DNA from: Heracleum sosnowskyi
Lineage: Eukaryota; Streptophyta; Magnoliopsida; Apiales; Apiaceae
Reading direction: 5' to 3'
Length of the DNA stretch: 64,000 nt
Assembly (NCBI GenBank): GCA_030848705.1
Contig: CM061239.1
Location: 82,814,363-82,878,362 of the forward strand
Shown here: positions 22,321-35,143 of the stretch, in pieces
Position numbering within the stretch: the first letter of the stretch is position 1
How the letters are laid out: each line of letters opens with the position of its first letter
Notes under the pieces: model-generated
What the model saw: only the letters and a program-made list of their open reading frames with translations
What the model was told of the DNA's origin: nothing
Databases searched by the model: none
Translations under genes and position numbers: made by a program

Positions 22321-22860
22321 CCACCTAGCTCTAGTTCCGATTCAGATCCGTCAGAGCACCCGATAGAGGAGAGACCTATACCAGAGATGAGAGCAGGACC
22401 GTCGCGACCGACACCACCTCAGTCTGGACCTATAGTGGTCAGGAGAGATCCTATACCTTGTCCCGTTCCACTTCGACGCATACCCGCAGCACCGCGATCT
22501 CAGGCTTCAGTTTCCGGACCTTTGTTCCAGACCTCCGAGCCACCAGTTCCACATCACCGTCATCAGAGAATGGGAGAGGAGAGGGATTATTTTCGTAGAC
22601 AGGTATTAGAGATGCGTGGGATGCGTACAACGGAGGCTGGTGTAGCCAGAGATAGAGATAGATTCAGAGATCAGATAGGAGAGACACGGATGAGACTCAG
22701 GGTTGTGAGGACATTGGTAGAGACGAGGTTGCATGGACTAGCTACTAGCAGAGAGGGAGAGACTGTAGCAGGGATGAGAGAGATTTTGGACTTTGTGATG
22801 AGGGAGATTGGGGAGATTTCCGGTCCAGCGCTATGGGATACTAGAGATGATGATCCATGA
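22321..22860 (+). CDS. Extra open frame between primer site and gag
   Basis: The frame is open for 180 codons and ends TGA at 22860, 405 bases before gag. The first ATG in it is at 22387, giving 157 residues. A good acceptor (ATAATTGCAG|) at 22320 suggests the frame may instead be entered by splicing. A phase-matched short exon, 21852-21923, starts with ATG inside the LTR and ends at a GT (CGG|GTAGTT). The product would be Ser/Pro/Arg-rich at first (SSSDSDPSEHP), then a charged helical half with possible coiled coil (EERDYFRRQVLEMRGM). No known domain is recognised. It is open while pol carries stops, but its function is unknown. Confidence 0.45.
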   Translation, partial: PPSSSSDSDPSEHPIEERPIPEMRAGPSRPTPPQSGPIVVRRDPIPCPVPLRRIPAAPRSQASVSGPLFQTSEPPVPHHRHQRMGEERDYFRRQVLEMRGMRTTEAGVARDRDRFRDQIGETRMRLRVVRTLVETRLHGLATSREGETVAGMREILDFVMREIGEISGPALWDTRDDDP

Positions 22861-23265
22861 GCCGGTAGAGACGAGGATGGATATTATGTGGATTCTAGTC
22901 AGATAGTACATAGATGCATAGTATAGTACCAGCAGTGCACCAGGCTTATAATATCACCTTGGATTTGTTGTTGTATTTTGTTGTTGTACTGTTGATCGGC
23001 AGTTGTAGTTCAGCTATGACACACTTTACTTTTGAAAGCGTTCTACGCTTGTATCGAATCTATGTATATATTTATGATAATCATCTTTTATAGAACTATT
23101 ATTATTCTCTTGTTATTCATTTTCACTATTATAATTGTTAATCTACTTGTGCAACGAGTGTACCCTTACGCCGTTGAAAATCCGTAAATCAGGGTTCTAC
23201 CAATTGTGTTCTTTTCTCTTCTATTTATGAATTATTAAATCAGTTATTGTTTGTTCATCAGCAAT

Positions 23266-26200
23266 ATGCCTCCTAGACGAAATACCCGCTCGAATAATTC
23301 AGTTGACCAAGAAGGTCAACAGAATACACCCCCAATGGGTCATTTAGATCCGGTTGTAATACAGCTTTTGAACACTCTCACTCAACAAACTACTACTCTA
23401 GCTCAACAACAACAACAGATCCAACAGCAGTTACTACAGCAGCAGCAGCATCAGCAACATCAGCATCACCAACAGCCGTACCAGCAGGTAGTACCCGTGG
23501 TTACGTTTAAATATTTTCAAGCAGCAAAATCTCCAGAGTTCAAAGGATCTGCTGATCCAGTTGAGGCAAAGGCATGGTTGAAGGAAATGGAGAAAACTTT
23601 TACATTGATAGAGGTAACGGGAGAAAAGAAAACTGAGTATGCTAGTTATTTTCTGAAAAATGAGGCAAGTTATTGGTGGGAGACTAGTAAGGCTTTAGAA
23701 CCTGAAGGATTAATTACGTGGGAGAGATTTACAGAATTGTTTTTAGAGAAGTATTTTCCTGACTTTATGCGGGATCAAATGGAGTTGAAATTTTTAGAAT
23801 TGAAGCAAGGTAGTATGACTGTTTCGCAGTACGAGACCAAGTTTACCGAGTTGTCTAGGTTTGTTCTGACATACGTTGATACGGAGAAGAAGAAGGCCAA
23901 GAGGTTCCAACAGGGACTGAGGTCATGGATTCGTAGTAAGTTAGCATTTTTGGAATTAGATACATATGCAGCCGTGGTACAGAAGGCAATGATTGCGGAA
24001 GGAGAAAGTGATTCATATATGAGAGAGAAAGAGAATAAGAAAAGAAAGGTAGGGACATCTGATAAGGTCCAGTCACCGGGAGATATTCAGAACCATCCAA
24101 ACAAGAAGCCAGGATTCCAGCCGAGCAGAGGTACAACTTTCAAGAAACCAGACACCGGAAATGCAGGACCAATCAATCGTCCACCAAACAATAATCAGCA
24201 AGTAGTTTCCAGACCTCCACTACCAGAATGCAAGACATGCTGGAAAAGACATCCAGGTATATGCCACAGATTGAGTGTCACATGTTTTAAGTGTAACCAG
24301 AAAGGGCATTATGCCAGGGATTGCAAGATAGGTATTGTGTGCCATCGATGCAAGAGACCAGGCCATATGATCAAGGATTGTAGAGCGCCAGCACCCGTGA
24401 ACAACATGATTCGAGCCATAGAGGCACCTCCAGCTGTTGATGTTCAGCCGTTAGCCAGAACCTATAATATGTCAATGAGGGAAGCGGTGAGAGACTCCGA
24501 TGTGGTGGCAGGTACACTTCTAGTAAATTCTGTTAATGCTAAAGTGCTGATAGATTCAGGAGCTACTAAGTCGTTTATTTTGGAAGCGTTTGCTCGTAAA
24601 TTGAATTATTTAATGGAACCCTTAAATGGAGTGTTGAGTGTAGAAATAGCTAACCAGGATCGTATACCGGTCAGCTCGTATTGTCCCCGTTGTGAAATTG
24701 AGATTTTAGGGAGTCGTTTTTATGCTGATTTATTACCTTTCAAGTTGGGAGAATTTGATGTTATTTTAGGAATGGATTGGTTAACTGATTATGATGCGCG
24801 TATTGATTGTAAGGATAAGAGGGTTACTTTAGTTACCCCAGAAAAGAAAGAAGTGATATTTAAAGGAGAGAAACAAACAAAGAAATTTTTGTCAATGATT
24901 CAGACTAAGAGATTATTAAAACAAGGATGTGAGGCTTATCTCGCATATGTGATAGATACAGAGAAGAAAGTTTCTAAGATAGAAGATATTCCAGTCGTGA
25001 GTGAGTTTCCAGATGTTTTCCCAGAAGAGTTACCAGGACTACCTCCGGATAGAGAGATTGAGTTCGCGATAGACTTAACACCAGGCGCGGAACCAGTATC
25101 CAAAGCACCATACAGAATGGCACCAGTGGAGATGAATGAGTTAGCTAAACAATTGCAGGAATTGTTAGACAAAGGAATTATCAGACCTAGCATTTCACCG
25201 TGGGGAGCACCAGTGTTGTTTGTCAAAAAGAAGGATGGGAGTATGAGACTTTGTATAGATTATCGGGAGTTAAACAAACTGACCATCAAGAACAAGTATC
25301 CATTGCCCAGAATAGATGATCTGTTTGACCAATTAAAAGGAGCGGTTCATTTTTCTAAGATTGATCTACGATCAGGATATCACCAATTGAAGGTTAAATC
25401 AGACGATATACCGAAGACAACTTTTTGAACAAGGTATGGACATTATGAGTTTTTAGTAATGGCGTTTGGATTGACGAATGCACCAACAGCTTTTATGGAT
25501 TTAATGAACAGGATTTTTAAGAAGTATTTGGATGAGTTTGTAGTGGTATTCATCGATGATATTTTGATATACTCTAAGACGGAAGAAGAACATGCGAATC
25601 ACTTGTGGATTGTGTTGGAGATTTTAAGACAAGAAAGACTATACACAAAGTTTTCAAAGTGTGAATTCTGGTTAAGGGAAGTTCATTTCCTAGGGCACGT
25701 GGTAAGTAGTGAAGGCATCAAAGTAGATCCAGCCAAGATTGAAGTAGTGAAGGATTGGGAAAGACCAAGGACACCAACTGAAGTTAGAAGTTTCTTGGGA
25801 TTAGCCGGATATTATCGGAGATTTGTACAGGATTTTGCAAAGATAGCTACTCCAATGACCAAGCTGACAAGGAAAAGCGAACGATTCATATGGAACGACA
25901 AATGCGAAGAGAGTTTCCAAGAGTTAAAGAAAAGATTAACTACGACACCAGTGTTAATGCTACCAGACGATCAAGGTCAATTTGTAATATATAGTGATGC
26001 GTCTTACAAAGGATTGAGTTGTGTACTTATGCAACATAACAAAGTAATTGTTTATGCGTCGAGACAATTGAGACCTCACGAACAGAAATATCCTACACAT
26101 GATTGGTAATTAGCAGCGATCGTATTTGCACTGAAGATATGGAGACATTACTTGTACGGAGAGAGATGTGAAATTTACACCGATCACAAAAGTCTGAAGT

Positions 26201-27687
26201 ATATCTTTACTCAGAAGGAGCTGAACATGAGACAGAGAAGATGGTTGGAGCTAATCAAGGATTACGACGTTTCTATAAATTATCACCCCGGCAAGGTAAA
26301 CGTGGTAGCAGATGCATTGAGCAGAAAAGAAAGATTGAATATGCTGACGATGACCAAAGAATTGTACAGAGAATTTGAGAAGTTAGAAATAGAAGTACGT
26401 GTTACGAAGAACGCGACAGAAATGATTTACGCCATAACGTTTCAACCTGAATTGTTGGAAAAGATACGGAAATGCCAAGAGCAAGTCATGAACGACACTG
26501 CAAATAGTTTAACAGGCGAGGAAATATGTAGCCAACTGGACGACAAAGGAATCTTAAGGTTTGCTTCTCGAATATGGGTACCTAATGTAGCAGAACTAAA
26601 GAGTGGAATTTTGCACGAAGCGCATAACTCGAAGTATTCAATTCATCCTGGAAGCACGAAGATGTATCGAGATCTTAAAATGAACTTTTGGTGGCCAGAT
26701 ATGAAAAGAGAAATTGCTGAATGGGTGAGTAAATGCTTTACATGTCAAAGGGTCAAGGCGGAACATCAAAGACCAAGTGGATTACTGCAGCCGTTAGAAA
26801 TTCCTGAATGGAAGTGGGAACACATCGCAATGGACTTTGTGGTAGGATTGCCTAGAACGAAGACTAACCATGATGCTATTTGGGTTATTGTAGATCAATT
26901 GACGAAATCCGCACATTTTCTTCCTATTAACGAGAGATTCTCGCTGGATAAGTTAGTTCGTTTATATGTTAAAGAAATCGTGGTACGACATGGAGTTCCA
27001 GTGTCAATAGTATCTGATCGAGACCCTCGATTCAACTCAAGATTCTGGAGAAGTTTTCAAGAATGTTTAGGCACCGAATTGAGAATGAGTACGGCTTATC
27101 ACCCGCAGACAGACGGTCAAAGTGAAAGGACAATTCAAACCATCGAAGACATGCTTAGGACGTGTGCACTTGATTTTAAAGGTAATTGGGATGATCATCT
27201 ACCCTTAGTAGAATTCTCATATAATAACAGTTTTCACGCGAGTATCGGGATGCCACCTTACGAAGCTTTATATGGACGGAAGTGTCGATCTCCAGTATAT
27301 TGGGAAGAAGTCGGTGAACGGAAAGTGATAGGACCAGAATTAGTACAGCAGACAAAGGAAGTGATTGAATTGATTCAGAAAAGGTTGATAACAGCTCAGA
27401 ACCGGCAGAAGAAATATGCTGACCTAGCAAGAAAGGATATGGGATTCGAAGTCAAAGAACAAGTGTTACTAAAAGTTTCACCATGGAAAGGATTGGTTAG
27501 GTTTGGAAAGAAAGGGAAATTGAGTCCGAGATACGTTGGACCATTTGAGATTTTGAAGCAAATTGGGAAAGTAGCTTACGAGTTAGCATTACCCCCGCAT
27601 ATGCAGCACGTTCATAATGTGTTTCACGTATCCATGCTTAAGAAGTATCGACCAGATTCGAACCATGTCATAGAGTTGAACCCATAG
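23266..27687 (+). pseudogene. gag-pol: Gag-pol polyprotein of Tekay element
   Basis: One frame from the ATG of MPPRRNTRSNN (an upstream ATG at 23251 adds five residues) to 27687, broken by TGA at 25426 and TAA at 26107. Order: Gln-rich N-terminus; capsid domain (about residues 85-240); two CCHC knuckles near 24280-24385 (CFKCNQKGHYARDC, CHRCKRPGHMIKDC); aspartic protease with DSGATKSF near 24553; reverse transcriptase with IDYRELN and FIDDILIYSK (about 25550); RNase H with YSDASYKG; integrase with its His/Cys zinc region (26610-26760) and core acids in MDFVVGLP, VSDRDPRF and DGQSERT. The first stop lies where an Arg codon is expected (CGA to TGA fits methyl-C decay). Gag alone (to the protease) is still open, so this copy could in principle supply Gag but not a complete Pol. 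Confidence 0.88.
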
Positions 27688-27869
27688 AGGTCTAGTCAGA
27701 TTTATCTTATGTAGAGCGACCAATTCAGATATTGGATCGTAAAGAAAAAGTATTAAGAAATAAGACTGTAGTGATAGTAAGAGTTTTGTGGAGGAATCCT
27801 AAGGTGGAAGAGTCTACCTGGGAGTTAGAGAGTGATATGTTAGAGAAGTATCCCCAATTGTTTCCTTGA
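27688..27869 (+). pseudogene. Chromodomain tail of Tekay integrase
   Basis: After the stop at 27685-27687 the neighbouring frame continues the integrase C-terminus, with its own TAG shortly after, to a stop at 27867-27869. It contains ERPIQILDRKEKVLR, VLWRNPKVEESTWELE and EKYPQLF, the typical chromodomain-like ending of Del/Tekay integrases thought to steer insertion into heterochromatin. A frameshift separates it from the body of integrase. Confidence 0.8.
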
Positions 27870-27895
27870 TCTGATTCTGAGGACAGAATCCTATT

Positions 27896-27908
27896 AAGGG
27901 GGGATGGA
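27896..27908 (+). other. Polypurine tract of Tekay element
   Basis: AAGGGGGGATGGA abuts the 3' LTR. The preceding GAGGACAGAATCCT is also present before the LARD polypurine tract, evidence that the two elements are related. Confidence 0.8.
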
Positions 27909-30900
27909 TGTAAGATTCGTGAACTTTATTAATAATATAAATTGTATTATATGTGTGGAATACTTATTATGAAGTATTTTGAGTTATAATGATAAGGATT
28001 GTTAAGTGTTTATGTGTTATTTGGTGAGTCGAAGGCCCCTTTCAAATATTTCGTCATTTGAAATCTTATTCAATTTTGAGCCCCGTTTTGAAAATTCAAG
28101 GGCCCCGTTGAAATTTTGTACATCATTATTATTCCTTCGTCATCTGTGTTCGAATCATTATCGGAGGATTTCTTCATATTTTTATATCCCTTATTATCCG
28201 ATATGATCACTAGTAATTGTTTTATTCAAAGGAAGAAAAATTATTCTAAACCCTAACCCTAATTTTTCTAGGGTAATTGATATATCGCCCGTATCAATAA
28301 ATACATATGTTATAGCCCCAGTATTCTTGAGCATCAGTTGTATAATGATATGTATTGAATTGGATAAGTATCAGTCTTTGTAGATGATAATCTTTTCGTA
28401 AAACGTGTTTTTAACCTAATTAGGGTTTTTAAACGAACCAGTGGATCAATATCGATCCAAAAATGTCATTTAGGATATTATTTTTCACTAAGTATAAAAA
28501 GGAGAATCGTACATTATACTTCATATAATTCGTATTAAAAATACAGAAAAATATAAAATTCCCGAACCGTGTTCTTCGTGTTCTTGAAAATCAAAATCAA
28601 TTTCGAAGGTGTTATTGAAATCCAAATTCAAAGTTCAAGTACTCAAATCAAAGATCTTGAGCTCTAGTTTCAGAATCTTCAAACCTCATCATCTGGTAAT
28701 TTTTCGATTTTATATGAATTTTACAAATTTCGAATTTAAATTAGGGTTTATATTCGAATTGGGGACTTTCATTCTGTTGATTCTCCGTTCAATTGATTGC
28801 TTTCAACATGTTCCTAGGGTTCTAATTAGTAGGAATTCATGCTTTAATTTCATGTTTATGTTCAATTTTTAAGAATCGGATTTCTAGGATTTTGCCTGAT
28901 TTTTCTTTTTAATAGTCCGTTCATATGAATGATCTGACATTGTTTTTGATAGAGGGCTTTTGTTGTATGTGTTCTTAGCTTCATTTTAACATAAACAACG
29001 TAGAGTTTCATGTACGATTTTGGTACATCGGAAAATTTGTTCAAGGTTGCCGGAATTTGGTCGGGATTGAGATTCCGGCTTTGTTTTGGTATGCTTTTGG
29101 TCTGAATAGATTGCTGAGTTTATAAGGATTGTTTTGGTACCAAAAACCCCAATTTTTACAGTGTTTTTGAGTCGCCAGATTCTGGGTTTGGTCGCCGGAA
29201 TTTGGAAAAATCCGGGTTGTTCTTCTCGACCCGACTGTGTTCTTCCCGACCCGTTAACCCGTTTTCTTGACCCGGTTTCAATCTTCGAAACCCTAAAATA
29301 TTTTCAGAAAACTATTTTTGAATTTTATTTTTAAATTTAATTCGAAAATAGTTTAAAATCTTTAAAAATTCATATTTTAATTTTAAAAATATATTTTTAA
29401 GTCAGAAAAATTCTGGAAAATTAAATTTATTATTTTAAATTTGAAAATTTATTAAACTTAATTATTTTAATTATTTTTAATTAATAATTAATTAATTTAA
29501 TTAATTGATTAATTCTTTTAATCAGTTAATTCTTAAAAATTAATTATTAATTAGATTTAATTAATTTAAAATTCAGTTTAATTATTTTCAAGCCTGATTT
29601 ATTATTTAAAAATAGTTTGAGCATTTAAAGAGTGTAAATTAATTTTATATTAATTGATTTAATTACTTTTAAATACTTATAATGGGATTAAAATCCGATT
29701 TTTGATTTAAAAATTATTTGTCACTTATTTAAATTCAAATAAGCCTTGAATATTGTTTTAAAAATATTTATAAGTGCTATATGGTTTATATGAGTCGATT
29801 AATGTGTTTTAATGGTCCCTAAATGCCCGTACGAGGGCTAGTGTCTGAGTTTTAAATACCGTAAATTAGACCGGACGTCCGATACGTAACCGGTTACTAG
29901 TTTAAAATGTGTTATTGAGTAATTGTGTGTTGAGGATAGAATGGGGATAGTTAGACTTACTGTTCTAAGTTGTTTATTATAGAATCGAGTTCCCGGAGCA
30001 AGGGAAAAGGGAAAGTAGAGTGAACGAGATAGAAAACCGACAACGACGTAGACCAGGCAAGTATCTGTGCCTTTACTTGTGATAAATTCTTATTGTCTTC
30101 AATACTTACATGTTATTACTCCAGAACAAGTTAGATTATAAATCCTTACCCGTACTTGGGCAACTGATTCCATTTTCGTAAATTTTCTTAACTCTTTGAT
30201 TTGATCTGCATCGGAAACCCTTATTTCCAAATTCATCTGATTTTGTCTACAACCATTGATTGTTGATTATCATCATTTGATTATTGCCTACAACCATTGA
30301 CAGTTTGATTCTATCATTGACTATTGATTACAATCATTGATTATTGATTACAACTACTGATTACCTTCTTGAACGAGTACATCGTACCGTTGAAACCATT
30401 CCGAATCTATTTCTCAGACTTTCTTTGATAATGAATAGTTGAAGCTCTTTTGAAACTATTACACCCCGTTATTGTGTACTTATCTTGTTATGCATATTAT
30501 TGCTTATACCTTGTGATAGAATTGGCATGTTTTTAAATAGGACCAGTAATGGTCGGGCCATACTTATTGTCGGAATAATTTAAGGCCCAGATTGTCCTAG
30601 GATCTAGTAGAGGACTTTGCTATAAGCAAGTCCGGGGTTGTTGCGTGACTGATCAGCAGCACAACCTTTGTATTTGAAAAATGTAGAAGTCCAATTCTAA
30701 TTCCTCTTTCTTCATTAAAGATTGTTAAAAGCATATGTTTGACTTGTGTATTTTCGATTCAGATAATTGAATTCTTTCCTTTGATTATAGAACTGTGATT
30801 GATACATATATCATGCTTGCTGAGCACATGTGGCTCATACTTGTTTTGTTTCTAACCCTATTCCAGTGAAGCGAGAGAATGAGCAGACACAGCGCTAGTG

Positions 30901-31198
30901 ACAGTTCTCCCGATGCTAGGAGACCACCCCGAGTGATTGTCATTGGACGGGTAGTTGTTTTATCTTGGAAGTTAGACTAGATGTCTAGATTTGTATATTA
31001 AGTGTGTAATAACTCTGAAAACTGGTTTGTAATAATTATGACTTAGAAGCTTGTTTCATGCCATAATCTGGATGCGGTCTTGGATAAGGGGTATTTTATG
31101 TTATTATATATTATGCATGTGTTATATTTAGGTTTATGTTGTGTACCGTTGGTCGGGTGACTCCCCAAATCTGTACCCCGGATTTGGAGGGCGTCACA
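27909..31198 (+). repeat. 3' LTR of Tekay element (3290 bp)
   Basis: Colinear with 18919-22171. It is 37 bp longer, mainly through about 22 bp near 28087 (duplicating a CCCCGTT motif) and about 20 bp near 29222 (duplicating a TTCTTC-CGACCCG motif), both apparently small tandem duplications. Followed by AGGGA at 31199-31203. Confidence 0.9.
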
Positions 31199-33001
31199 AG
31201 GGAAATAGTGGTGGTGCCCCTGAACAAAGAAAGTTGGACCGAGGCCCTGATTCAGGTGTGGCAAGAGGTGGTGGAGGTACTTCCTAGACATGTAAACATG
31301 GTTTTTTTCCAACCATTATTCTGGAAACAAGCATCTTTACTTTAGTTGCGATGTATGCATTCTCTGGATATGTATATGCTTAAGTGAAATTGATCTATCC
31401 TGATTAATGGCCCTAACTATCGTTATTGTTATTGTGCACGAACCTAGTGTCACACAGAATCCCGACGAATGCGCACATCTATAGATCAGAAAAAGAAGCA
31501 ATTTAGTAATTCACTGCCACCTCTTCCTACAGTTGTTTTTACCTAACCTTTTACCTCGCTTTCAGGCCAGGAAATTATCTATCATACACTCTTCATTCTC
31601 TTCTCTCACATTTCTGCTTTGCCGCGACAGTAGAGACACATACAGTCCTAGATGTTGGCAGACAAGAAGAGACTTGTGGTTTCTGTGCCGCTCAGGTATG
31701 GGTAGCCGAATTTACAGGGTGTCACGTAGGTCTAGGGCCAAAGGGATATTCAATTTGTTGTGGAAAGGGCAAAGTTCAGTTACCTTTATTGCGCGAAACA
31801 CCTCCAGAACTAAATGAATTGCTCACTTCTTGTGGGACATCCTCAAGAATGTTCTTTAACAAGAGCCGTATTTATAATAACATTTTTGCATTTTGTTCTT
31901 TTGGGGGAAATGTTGATCATACTGCAAATAGTGGTAAGGGGCCCTATGTATTTCGAGTGAGTGGACGGACATATCACAGCCTTGGATCCTTGGTACCGCC
32001 TGATGGGTTGACACCTAAATATGCAGAATTATACATGTATGATAGTCGGGAGGCTTTAGAACATCGGGTTAACTTTCCAGGAAAGGAGGGAGAGGTTGAT
32101 CCCAATGTCATTTCCATGTTGCAGGAAATGTTGAATCGTGAAAATGTTTTAGTTGGAGTATTCAAGCAGTTGCGTAACCGATTTACATATGTGGATCCGG
32201 AGCCGGTTCAACTAAGATTGTTGGAGAAGCAGACAACTGATGGTCGTTTTGAGAATATGTTGACAAAAAATGATTATGAATTTGCTGGTCTAGCAGTAGA
32301 CAATGACTTTGCAAATCATAGGAATGTGGTTGCTGAGAACAAAAAGGTTGGATTGCAACACATTAGTGAGCTTCATCCGTCATTCATGTCTCTACAGTAC
32401 CCTCTCATGTTCCCATTTGGGGAAGATGGTTATAGAACCAATATTAAGCACTGTAATGAAAAAAATTCTGAAAATCGGAGGAATATTACAGTAAGCATGC
32501 GTGAATATTACTCATTCAGGACATAGTACCGAATTGCTGAAGGTCATACATTATTGCTTGGAGGTCGCATGTTCCTCCAGTTTTTGGTTGATGCGTGGTG
32601 CTATGTCGAGCGTGTTAGATTATAGCGGGTTTATAGACATCAATCAATAATAAGGTCGGATCTTTATAACAATGTTGTTGATAGTTTTAGGCATGGTGAT
32701 GTGGATGTCAGTGATGTAGGGAAGCGTGTGATATTGCCTTCCAGTTTCATCGGTGGATATAGGTATATGCAACAAAACTTTCAGGATTCTCTGGCAGTTT
32801 GCAAAGAATATGGTCATCCAGACTTATTCATCACTTTTATCTGTAATCCAAAATGGGAAGAAATACAGTCTGCAGTGCGGGCTTTGGGTGCATATGATGC
32901 ATCCGTTCGTCCTGATCTTGTGGCACGGGTATTCAAGATGAAGCTTGATGCTATGATCACCGATTTCACTAAAAATCGAGTCTTGGGTCGCATAATCGCA
33001 G
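31199..33001 (+). pseudogene. Helitron transposase, zinc finger and Rep N-terminal region
   Basis: 31204-31276 completes the exon cut by the Tekay element (Gly/Arg-rich; donor G|GTACTT). A long exon then runs from 31631 (acceptor GCGACAG|) to 33001. It opens with a Cys-rich region (CGFCAAQVW, GYSICCGKGKVQLP) typical of the N-terminus of plant Helitron proteins. The conserved Rep N-terminal domain follows (YMYDSREALEHR, HPSFMSLQYPLMFPFGEDGY, MREYYSFR, LPSSFIGGYRYM, GHPDLFITFICNPKW). Internal TAG stops at 32524-32526 and near 32624 break it. The Rep N-terminal domain precedes the HUH nuclease in all eukaryotic Helitrons. Small exons may lie between 31277 and 31630. Confidence 0.8.
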
Positions 33002-34291
33002 GTATTACTTCACAAATTTGGGCTCAGTTGTTGTGCTTAGGTTGCTAACAATTATTTATATGCGTAGGAAATTGCCCCTTGTCATATAAGAAATTCATAT
33101 AACTGATTCAACGTAATAACTGAATGCAGTTACGTCTTTGCCTTACATAACACGCACACACATGTGTGTTTATTCTGAATATTAAGGTTCTTCCGCCATC
33201 AAGATTTAAATTAAAAAATGAACGGGGAGAGTAGATGACTTAGTGGCCTTAAAAACTACAACAACTATCTGAGACAATAAGCTAAATGAAAAATATGGGT
33301 TAAATTTAGGGAGGCTAACAACTGTGAGAGTTAATATCTTATCTTGGGTATGAAAAAAATCTTAACTGAGACATCTTCTAATATTACAATATTCTAAGTT
33401 TTTACAATTGCATCAATGCCTGGTTGCACAAAGACATGGAGTTTAGTTGATTAAACAGTAAATTAGTTGTTTAGGCCTATTCCTTAACCCAGCAAATGGA
33501 AATTCCTGCCATGAGTTATTCAAGTCTTACCAAGGAACCTCATTGCTCATTGTTGATCTTTTTTAAAGAATGCAATATTCAGAGTTCAGTTCGCAACTAC
33601 ACTGCTTCTTTGTTTTAGTTAAAGATTGCATTTTTTTATTCTACCCCTCAGCTTAGTTAACAATAAATGCAACTACTGAGAGTGCTAATCGTTTTCCCCC
33701 ATGCACTGATAAGGAGAAGCCAACTAAAACAAAACAAGAGGTGCAAACAACCGAGTACTAATGAAACCCATATTTGCATCCAAAATTACATAATTATTCA
33801 TACGTTTATACTATATTATTAAAATTGAAATATTAAAAATTTAAGTATGTCAGCAAGCAGGTCATTCGTTGTTGTGCCGGTTTATGGGAATATTATTTAT
33901 GCAATATATTTATCTATTTAATTTAAACACATGTCTATGGTCTACTGATTACATATGTTTTTGTTTATGTGTTTTTTATATATACACTTCATTTAACTGA
34001 ATAAAATATTTCAAAAACTATTATAATTAAATTATATTTGACTATTGTAATTTAAACACATGTCTATGGACTGTTGATTTAGAAAAATATATATTGCCAT
34101 GTTTATTAATTAAAAACACATTTTTAAGGGTCTAATCATATGTACATACTTTCTCCTTGGAATAAAGTACGTGCCTTTTAATTAGGAAACGGTTTATCCT
34201 TCCCATTACAACGAATGCCTATTCATTTTGTATATTGCATTGAAGTTATGGCTTACCATTTTGGTTACTTTAAATTGGTATTATTTGGTAG
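33002..34291 (+). other. Helitron transposase intron with insertion-like sequence
   Basis: Starts with the donor GTATTA and ends TTTGGTAG. From about 33805 it contains TTTATACTATATTATTAA followed by a GAAATATTAAAA block. This resembles the 5' ends of the short Helitrons at 1366 and 1672 with the first C changed. A roughly 30-bp direct repeat (AAACACATGTCTATGG at about 33925 and 34053) also lies here. No CTRRT end with hairpin was confirmed. Confidence 0.4.
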
Positions 34292-34646
34292 TGGTCTACA
34301 CTATTGAGTTTCAAAAGCGTGGTCTGTCGCATGCCCATATTGTCTAATGGCTTGGTGATGGAGACAAAGTATTATCTACAGAGGATATTGATAATGTTAT
34401 AAGTGCTGAAATACCGGATAAAACAACTGATCCGGTAGGGTACAAAGCGGTCTCACAGTTTATGATGTATGAACCATGTGGAGAAGCAAATCCCAAATGT
34501 TCATGTATGTGCAACGGTAAATGCTCAAAATTCTACCCCAAGCCTTTCAGTAATAACACGATTGTGGATGGTGATGGATATGCTTTGTATCGACGGAGGG
34601 ATACAAAAACAACCGTGGAGTGCAACAAAATACAGTTGGATAACAG
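34292..34646 (+). pseudogene. Helitron transposase, HUH nuclease exon
   Basis: Exon from acceptor TTTGGTAG| to donor CAG|GTAATA. It holds TIEFQKRGLSHAHIV, where HAH (34330-34338) is the metal-binding HUH motif of the rolling-circle replication initiator nuclease that nicks and joins DNA strands. A TAA follows two codons later (34345-34347) and would end the protein at its active site. Downstream are the conserved MMYEPCGEANPKCSC and CSKFYPKPF motifs with Cys residues. Confidence 0.85.
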
Positions 34647-35143
34647 GTAATAACCACGCTACTTTTAGATTCTCTTTTATTGCCATTTGTTTTACCCGTC
34701 TCTTATATATATATGTATGTAAACTATCGCAAAGTACATCGTGTTAGGGGTTTGAAAAAGTAAATCCAATAAATGTAAATATAACACAACCATTCAATCA
34801 AATTTTTCGGTCATGTTAATAGCTTCTAATACAAGGAAAAATAAAGGATTTTTTGCGAATTTACACAAAATACTGCTTACCGTCTTGAAGAATTCTTTTC
34901 ATTAAAACTTATGTCGAGTAAATGCCCATATAACTTGATAAAAAATAGTAGGTCATACTATAATTATAATGTACATAACCAAACAAATTTATGTGTCATC
35001 ACAACCGTATGGAGCCTAAAGCATTTTTTTGCTTATTCAAAAGGTTAGAGATGGAAATGGGGAATTATTAAATTAATCTTTTAAGTTTGTTACACTATGC
35101 ATACTTTATTTTCTAAGCCTGTTTTTGGATTTATCAATTCTAG

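Larger units (their letters stand above)
18919..31198 (+). mobile_element. Tekay/Del-type Ty3/gypsy chromovirus, full length
   Basis: 12,280 bp bounded by target duplication AGGGA (18914-18918 and 31199-31203). LTRs start TGTAAGAT and end GGGCGTCACA. Order: 3253-bp LTR, tRNA-Met primer site, an extra open frame, gag-protease-RT-RNase H-integrase in one frame, chromodomain tail, polypurine tract, 3290-bp LTR. The chromodomain-type C-terminus and long LTRs indicate the Tekay/Del group of chromoviruses. Two in-frame stops and a frameshift disable pol. LTRs differ by scattered substitutions (roughly 1.5-2.5% by eye) and insertions of about 22 and 20 bp in the 3' copy. It sits inside a coding exon of the Helitron. 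Confidence 0.88.
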
